A stretch of DNA of 64,000 nucleotides from Paraconiothyrium sp. Pb-2020 (taxonomy: Eukaryota > Ascomycota > Dothideomycetes > Pleosporales > Didymosphaeriaceae). Positions 59,495-64,000 of this stretch are shown here, in pieces. The notes beneath the pieces were generated by a model, which was not told where the DNA came from, did not search any database, and saw nothing but the letters and a program-made list of their open reading frames with translations. Made by a program: the position numbers and the translations under genes. The stretch spans positions 3,658,001-3,722,000 of the forward strand of contig JAJUBI010000001.1 of assembly GCA_022419385.1 (NCBI GenBank), written 5' to 3'. Within the stretch, counting starts at the first letter, position 1. Each line of letters opens with the position of its first letter.

Positions 59495-60950
59495 ATGGCG
59501 TATACCGTCGACCTCGCTGCATCCGAGCACTCTCCTACCGTCTGGCCGCTCAAAAGACTGACTCGTACCGACATGGTGTCTACCGTTTCCACAATCGACT
59601 TCGCTTCCTCTGGTGACTGCGAACTACAACTCGATCGTGGCAACGCCGATTTTGGACTTCTCTATCCGCTCGAGGATTCCACCTCCATCATGGCACAAGC
59701 TGATAACGATGAGCCAATCCACTTCAAGGCTTCCTGGGTGCTTGCAGTCTGCACACGAACAAACGGCCAAGGCGGTGCAGCACTAAAGGTCTGCTTACAA
59801 TTGCCGAACTACCAGATGAATCTCGAGTTTGAAGATATCAACGATGCTCAATGCTTTGTTGTCGGGCTGAAAGCTTTGGCGACTAGTGCGTTGACGTTTT
59901 ACGAGGCGCCTGCGTAAGTTGTGCTTTACTCTCTCAGGAACGATTGACACTCAGCTGACTGCATCAGAGTCAATGTTTTCATGAAGGACAATTTTCGCAT
60001 CACCCAGCTTCCCGCGTACTGTGCGCAACCAAACTTTGTCTGGTCTATGGCGGTCGATCCTATGATCGAGATGAGCAGGTGAACTTGATACACAAACACG
60101 TCTCGATGCTCGACTAACCATTTGAACAGGCTGTGGAAAGCGGACGATATTTCCGATTTCGTTGTGACGGCTGGCAGAACATCCTTCAAGGTCCATCGAG
60201 TCGTGTAAGTTTGTTGACCTAGTTCGAAACCTTCTCTAACAATGTGTTCCAGCCTGTGTCTACGATCGCAGTTTTTCAAGAATGCGTGCAAGCCAGGCTT
60301 CGTGGTGCATCCTGATATCTTTACCCATGCTTCAGGAAGTGATTCTAATGACAGATAGGAGAGCACGGCCGGCTGCATCCAGCTCGAGGAAGACGCAACA
60401 ACTGTCGAGGCCCTTCTGATGGAGATATATGGTGTCCAGAACACCAACACCGGCTCGGTCTTTACCACCTTCGCACTTGAACCAACCATCAAGAAGGAAG
60501 CTACTATGACCACGCTACTGTTGCTTTTCGTTGCAGCGGACAAAGTGAGTCGTTCCCATCCTCTGAACGCACGAGTGGAGAAACTTACAGATTCAGTACG
60601 GTCTTGACAACATCAAGCATCGAGCTGCATGTGCCTTCCTAGACCGTCTCCCGTTTATGCATGATGTTGGTCTCATCATGGAATTGGCCAACTTCACGCT
60701 CGACAGCATGCCAGAGCGAGACTGCGGCTTACGCGCAAGCATCATCCGATATGTTCAAGCACGGCTGCCTGCCATCATGCGAAGCCCCGAGGCCGAGGAG
60801 GAACTGATGCAGAATGCTATCGTGTGCTTAGCCGTGCTGCGCAACTTCTCAAAAATGATCGAGGAGGGAGCGTTGGTTGTCAATACGAAGTCGAACTCGG
60901 GCCTTCTGACGCCGCCACCTTCGCCTGTCAAGCGAAAGAGATTTGCTTAG
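59495..60950 (+). CDS. BTB/POZ-domain protein
   Basis: 397 aa from six exons: 59495-59913, 59968-60078, 60130-60204, 60253-60301, 60359-60544 and 60597-60950. The BTB fold (about residues 180-290) is spelled across four exons: DISDFVVTAGRTSFKVHRVV, LCLRSQFFKNACKPGF, CIQLEEDATTVEALLMEIYG, AADKYGLDNIKHRAACAFL. Fungal BTB proteins of this kind mediate protein contacts, often as Cullin-3 adaptors, but no partner domain is visible. The N-terminal 175 residues are unfamiliar. The fourth intron uses a weak GTGGTG donor, so that junction is less certain. It is followed in tandem by a second BTB gene. Confidence 0.8.
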
Positions 60951-61640
60951 TGAATTGGATGAGAGGGACACCCGATGCGATGACGGGCTGCGCAAAGCAT
61001 GGGTACGATTTCTTTGTTTTTCTTGTCAATGCCTAACAAAAGAGGATGGCAGTTTCAGGACAGCATTTTGGGGGACGGTCTAATTGGTTTGACTGAGATC
61101 TTTGACACCATACCGTCTCCAGGTTCATCTGAAGGAGATCACCATTTGCAATATAATACAAAATACAATCACGAGGCTTCGGCCTCAAACAATCTCCTTT
61201 CAACATCTAGTCCTATCTTACTTGGCGTGCATCAACTGTCACCATGCAGGTGTACGTGGTGAGCTCATCACATCCTTGAACCTGGCCCAACTCGTCCAAC
61301 GACCTCGGGCACTCCCAAACGGCCCGATCCTCCAATGCGATCACTTCCTCACCCGACATTGACCGGTCAGACGACCACTTCCGCATGATTGGTCGACCCC
61401 ATCTACGACCATGAGCAGGCTTGCATCGCAGGACACAAGGCTGACGAACCACAGCGCTTCACCCACCAGGCTGAGACTCTCGTGCAATTGCCAACTCACC
61501 CGGCATGCATACTTATAAACCTTCGAACTGACAACGCAGCTTCTTTGAGCCTCATTTTGCAGGGTGTGTGTATATAATGCGGGGTTTCAAGCGGTAGTTG
61601 AAGGATGTAGACCGGCCGCGGTGCCCACGACAAAGCAGCC
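60951..61640. other. Intergenic
   Basis: Spacer between the two BTB genes. No gene recognised. Confidence 0.5.
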
Positions 61641-62952
61641 ATGTGGAAGACGGAGCACACGATGTCTATCCACGACGACTCTTCGACGGTGCTATCGGTG
61701 CGAGGCTCCGAGTCGGGGCAAATCGCTGAGGCCCAGCCTGATACCAAGGCCGCAGACGTACCAGACTACTATGCGAAATCGTAGGAGCACCTCCCAAGTA
61801 TGCGTCGTGCTTGCTGACGCTCATAGACCCTACACCGATGCGGAGATTATAGCGCTCGACGTTGGCCTCGCGAAGACGCGCTACCGCGTTCATCGCTCGG
61901 TCCTCGCGCAATCGCCTGAGCTCGCGTCGAAACCTGCGCTTAAGCTCTGGGGGGAGAAGACGCGCGATACGGTTGCGTTGCCGGAACTCGATGGCGTGAC
62001 TGCGCACACGGTCGTGGCGTTTCTGTATACAGGGCGGTATGAGACGCTAGAATGGGCGGGGGAGAAAGGCAAGGAGGAGGAGGGAGTGGCGGGGTATAAG
62101 TTAGCAGCGTGTGTCTATTGCGCGGCTGTAAGATATAAGATGCCCAAGCTGGCGGAGCTGGCGCAGGAGAAGATCACGAAGGGAGGACAAGAGCTGAGTA
62201 TCTTCGATGTGCTGGGCGTGGCGAGGGAGCATGCGTTTCCGATACTGCCGGACGACGAAACGTGGTTCCCGAGTTATCTCGAGGGCGTGATTAGGAATGC
62301 GGTAGGGCGGGATCCGGGGCTAATTGTCAAGCCGGAGTTTGTGGATCAGATTGAGGGGGATAGGAAGTTTAGGCAGGTTGTGATGAAGGCGATTGTGAAT
62401 ACGTATTCAGGGGGGAAGGGCGGGGGTGATTATCCGCCTATGGAGACGGAAGGAGGTGGGCAGCAGAGAAACGTTTCGGAGGCAGATGACGAGGGCTTCG
62501 TGGAGGACGCTTCGCTCGCAGAGCCGGGAGCAGAGGAGAAAGGTGGAGAGCAGCCAAGCACTACGACCGTTGATGGCGATAGGGAAGATACCGTCCAGCT
62601 CGACGACATTGAGCCTACTATTCCCGACACACCTGAACATCGACCTGCGACCCCTTTGTCACCCCCGGCACCCGAGTCTGTCACAGACGAGCTCGACTTC
62701 AAGAACAGCAAGACCTATCAGAGTATGGGCAAGCCGCCGAGTCACGCGAGACACGACTCGGTCGTTCAGGCGGAGGAGTCTGAGTCCGTCGTACCTGTCG
62801 TGAATGGCGACAAGGTGGAGGAGGATGAGGACGTTGCATCTCCCCCAGCGGAGGTCGCGTCTCCAGTCTCGGAGGTCGCGAATGGAACGAAAGCTCTGTC
62901 GAAGAAGAACAAGAAGAAAAAAGCAAAGAAAGGCGGTACGACGTTCGCTTAG
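61641..62952 (+). CDS. BTB-like domain protein with Lys-rich tail
   Basis: 421 aa, exons 61641-61780 and 61827-62952. The intron (GTAGGA donor) rebuilds Ser-Pro-Tyr-Thr-Asp-Ala-Glu-Ile, the start of a BTB-like domain: YRVHRSVLAQSPELASKPAL, VVAFLYTGRYETLEW, KLAACVYCAAVRYKMPKLAE. After about residue 250 the protein is acidic and low in complexity, then ends in a run of Lys (KKNKKKKAKKGG). A second ATG at 61662 is an alternative start. A continuous frame upstream of 61641 exists but crosses the intron and is not coding. Function unknown beyond protein binding. Confidence 0.8.
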
Positions 62953-63435
62953 TTAAACAGTGGAGTGTCAAGTTTTTAATTAAAAGCGTGACGCTATGGT
63001 GTTCGGACAGAGTATTGCCCCGTGGGAGTAGTGTAAAAGGACGTTCATTGACCGGAGAATAATGAAGTACTGCCCTATTGGTAATCTCAGCGAGTAATTT
63101 GTTGTGCGCACGTTTACATGCATGCCCCATAGCCCTTCGTTGCCGTTGACTTGGAACCCAATTCGCAGTATTAGTACGCACATCTTTCCTGGCGGTTCTT
63201 TTACGAGAGCCACTTGCGTCTCGGTAACCCATATGGTCTAAGACCAGCTGCGCGGTCCAAGGGCGCGATTAGGAAGCGAGTTTGTCGGACGCTTCTGGAC
63301 TTCGAGGAGTATCTCCAGATCCAAGCTGAACAAAGAAGTGCCGAAGGAGTCCATCGTTCATCGTTCCCTCGGATGTCCATCCCAGTCTCGATGTTTGTCT
63401 CCTCCGTAAAGCAAAGCCGCTTCATCCAAGAAACT
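62953..63435. other. Intergenic, convergent
   Basis: Convergent 3' ends of the second BTB gene and the PCI gene. No supported gene. Confidence 0.5.
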
Positions 63436-63958
63436 TCAAGACCCTGCTGGGCGCGCACTTGCAAGTCTGACCACCTTCCCGCCTCCCGCCTGCTGTGTCT
63501 TCACCCAGCCTTCCACGCCGTCACCGCCGGCTTGTTCTCTCTTCTTCATTGACAGCACCTGCCAAAGATTTGGGAAACCAGCTCTGACAGGGCTCCCCGC
63601 TTTCTTCGCTCCCAAGATGGCCAACTTCTTTAGCTTAGGGCTGATGTAACCGGAAATCAGCCCTTCTAAGATCAGAGAGGCGCAGAGGCCCTCTATCTCT
63701 TCTATGTCGAACTGGTGAACGTAAGGTACAACGCCTTGCATGCCCTCGAAGTCAGGATCGATGTACGATGGTGGCGTGGGAAGGCCTTGATTGCTAAATG
63801 ACCACCCATTAGCATGTGTCTTAGCTTGTGATGCGCTGGCACGTTTTTCAAGATACGCCGCTGCGACAACGACCGCATTAAGATCTAGGCTTGGTGGTGC
63901 TCTGTCCATGGGACCTGGCTGCTTTCCCGCCAGGAGAAACACTCTGCGATACAAGCTC
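63436..63958 (-). CDS. PCI-domain protein, C-terminal exon (Csn12/Thp1-like), partial
   Basis: The last exon of a minus-strand gene whose 5' end lies beyond the right edge. The exon starts after an acceptor (TATAG) at about 63959. It reads LYRRVFLLAGK, then a helix AVVVAAAYLEK, and the winged-helix end of a PCI domain: FDIEEIEGLCASLILEGLIS followed by GYISPKLKKLAIL. This arrangement fits Csn12/Thp1-type proteins of the TREX-2/COP9-related group in mRNA export, but also other PCI proteins. The tail beyond LWQVLSMKKREQ is low in complexity, and the stop at 63436 is assumed. Confidence 0.6.
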
Positions 63959-64000
63959 CTATATACCAGAATCTCGCAGCAGTTGCCGATCTGATAAAAC

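Noticed and set aside
61564..61640. Upstream extension of the second BTB gene as one 462-codon frame
   Set aside because: The conserved protein changes frame at the intron 61781-61826. Reading straight through replaces the conserved start of the BTB domain with unrelated residues.

Overview
This window is nuclear DNA of a filamentous ascomycete (Pezizomycotina), most likely a dothideomycete. The evidence is many 46-60 nt spliceosomal introns with GTRNGT donors, CTAAC-like branch sites and YAG acceptors, together with fungal-specific families: DUF6536, DUF4267, HET, a PNP-NACHT-ankyrin NLR, Zn2Cys6 factors, a muniscin Syp1 and a hybrid histidine kinase. Species-level placement cannot be made from the sequence alone.

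Layout. (1) 1-8.6 kb is a conserved block: the 3' end of a BRCT gene, translesion polymerase REV1 (minus), a nucleolar FKBP prolyl isomerase (plus, sharing a 0.37 kb promoter with REV1), and a gene recognised here as ornithine decarboxylase antizyme. The antizyme has an intact TCC-TGA +1 programmed frameshift site. (2) 8.6-32.4 kb looks like an accessory region. It holds an inverted-repeat MITE-like element, a DUF6536 membrane protein, a PNP-NACHT-ANK NLR (minus), a seven-exon CorA-like membrane protein, an isochorismatase-like hydrolase, a 5'-truncated HET-type gene with a C-terminal membrane anchor beside AT-rich (RIP-like) DNA, a broken MFS transporter, a DUF4267 protein, an intronless bacterial-looking FAD disulfide oxidoreductase, and a degenerate relic of the N-terminal domain of another NLR. 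(3) 32.4-63 kb is again mostly conserved: hybrid histidine kinase (about 1,992 aa), SYP1, a Csk1-like kinase, HYM1/Mo25, complex I 24 kDa subunit, a Hep59/Tls1 splicing-associated protein, an F-box protein, an unrecognised intron-rich cysteine-pair protein, a Zn2Cys6 factor, and two consecutive BTB proteins. The window ends inside a PCI-domain gene whose 5' end lies beyond it.

Two themes stand out. Genes related to non-self recognition, both living and dead (NLR, HET, NLR relic), are concentrated in the accessory region with repeat and RIP signatures. In addition, five genes (REV1, MFS, oxidoreductase, F-box, cysteine-pair gene) are interrupted by single-base indels, mostly in or beside short homopolymers, with conserved protein continuing in another frame. 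This looks like residual sequencing error or recent decay, and reads would tell which. Exon coordinates given in the entries were worked out by hand from splice signals and frame continuity.
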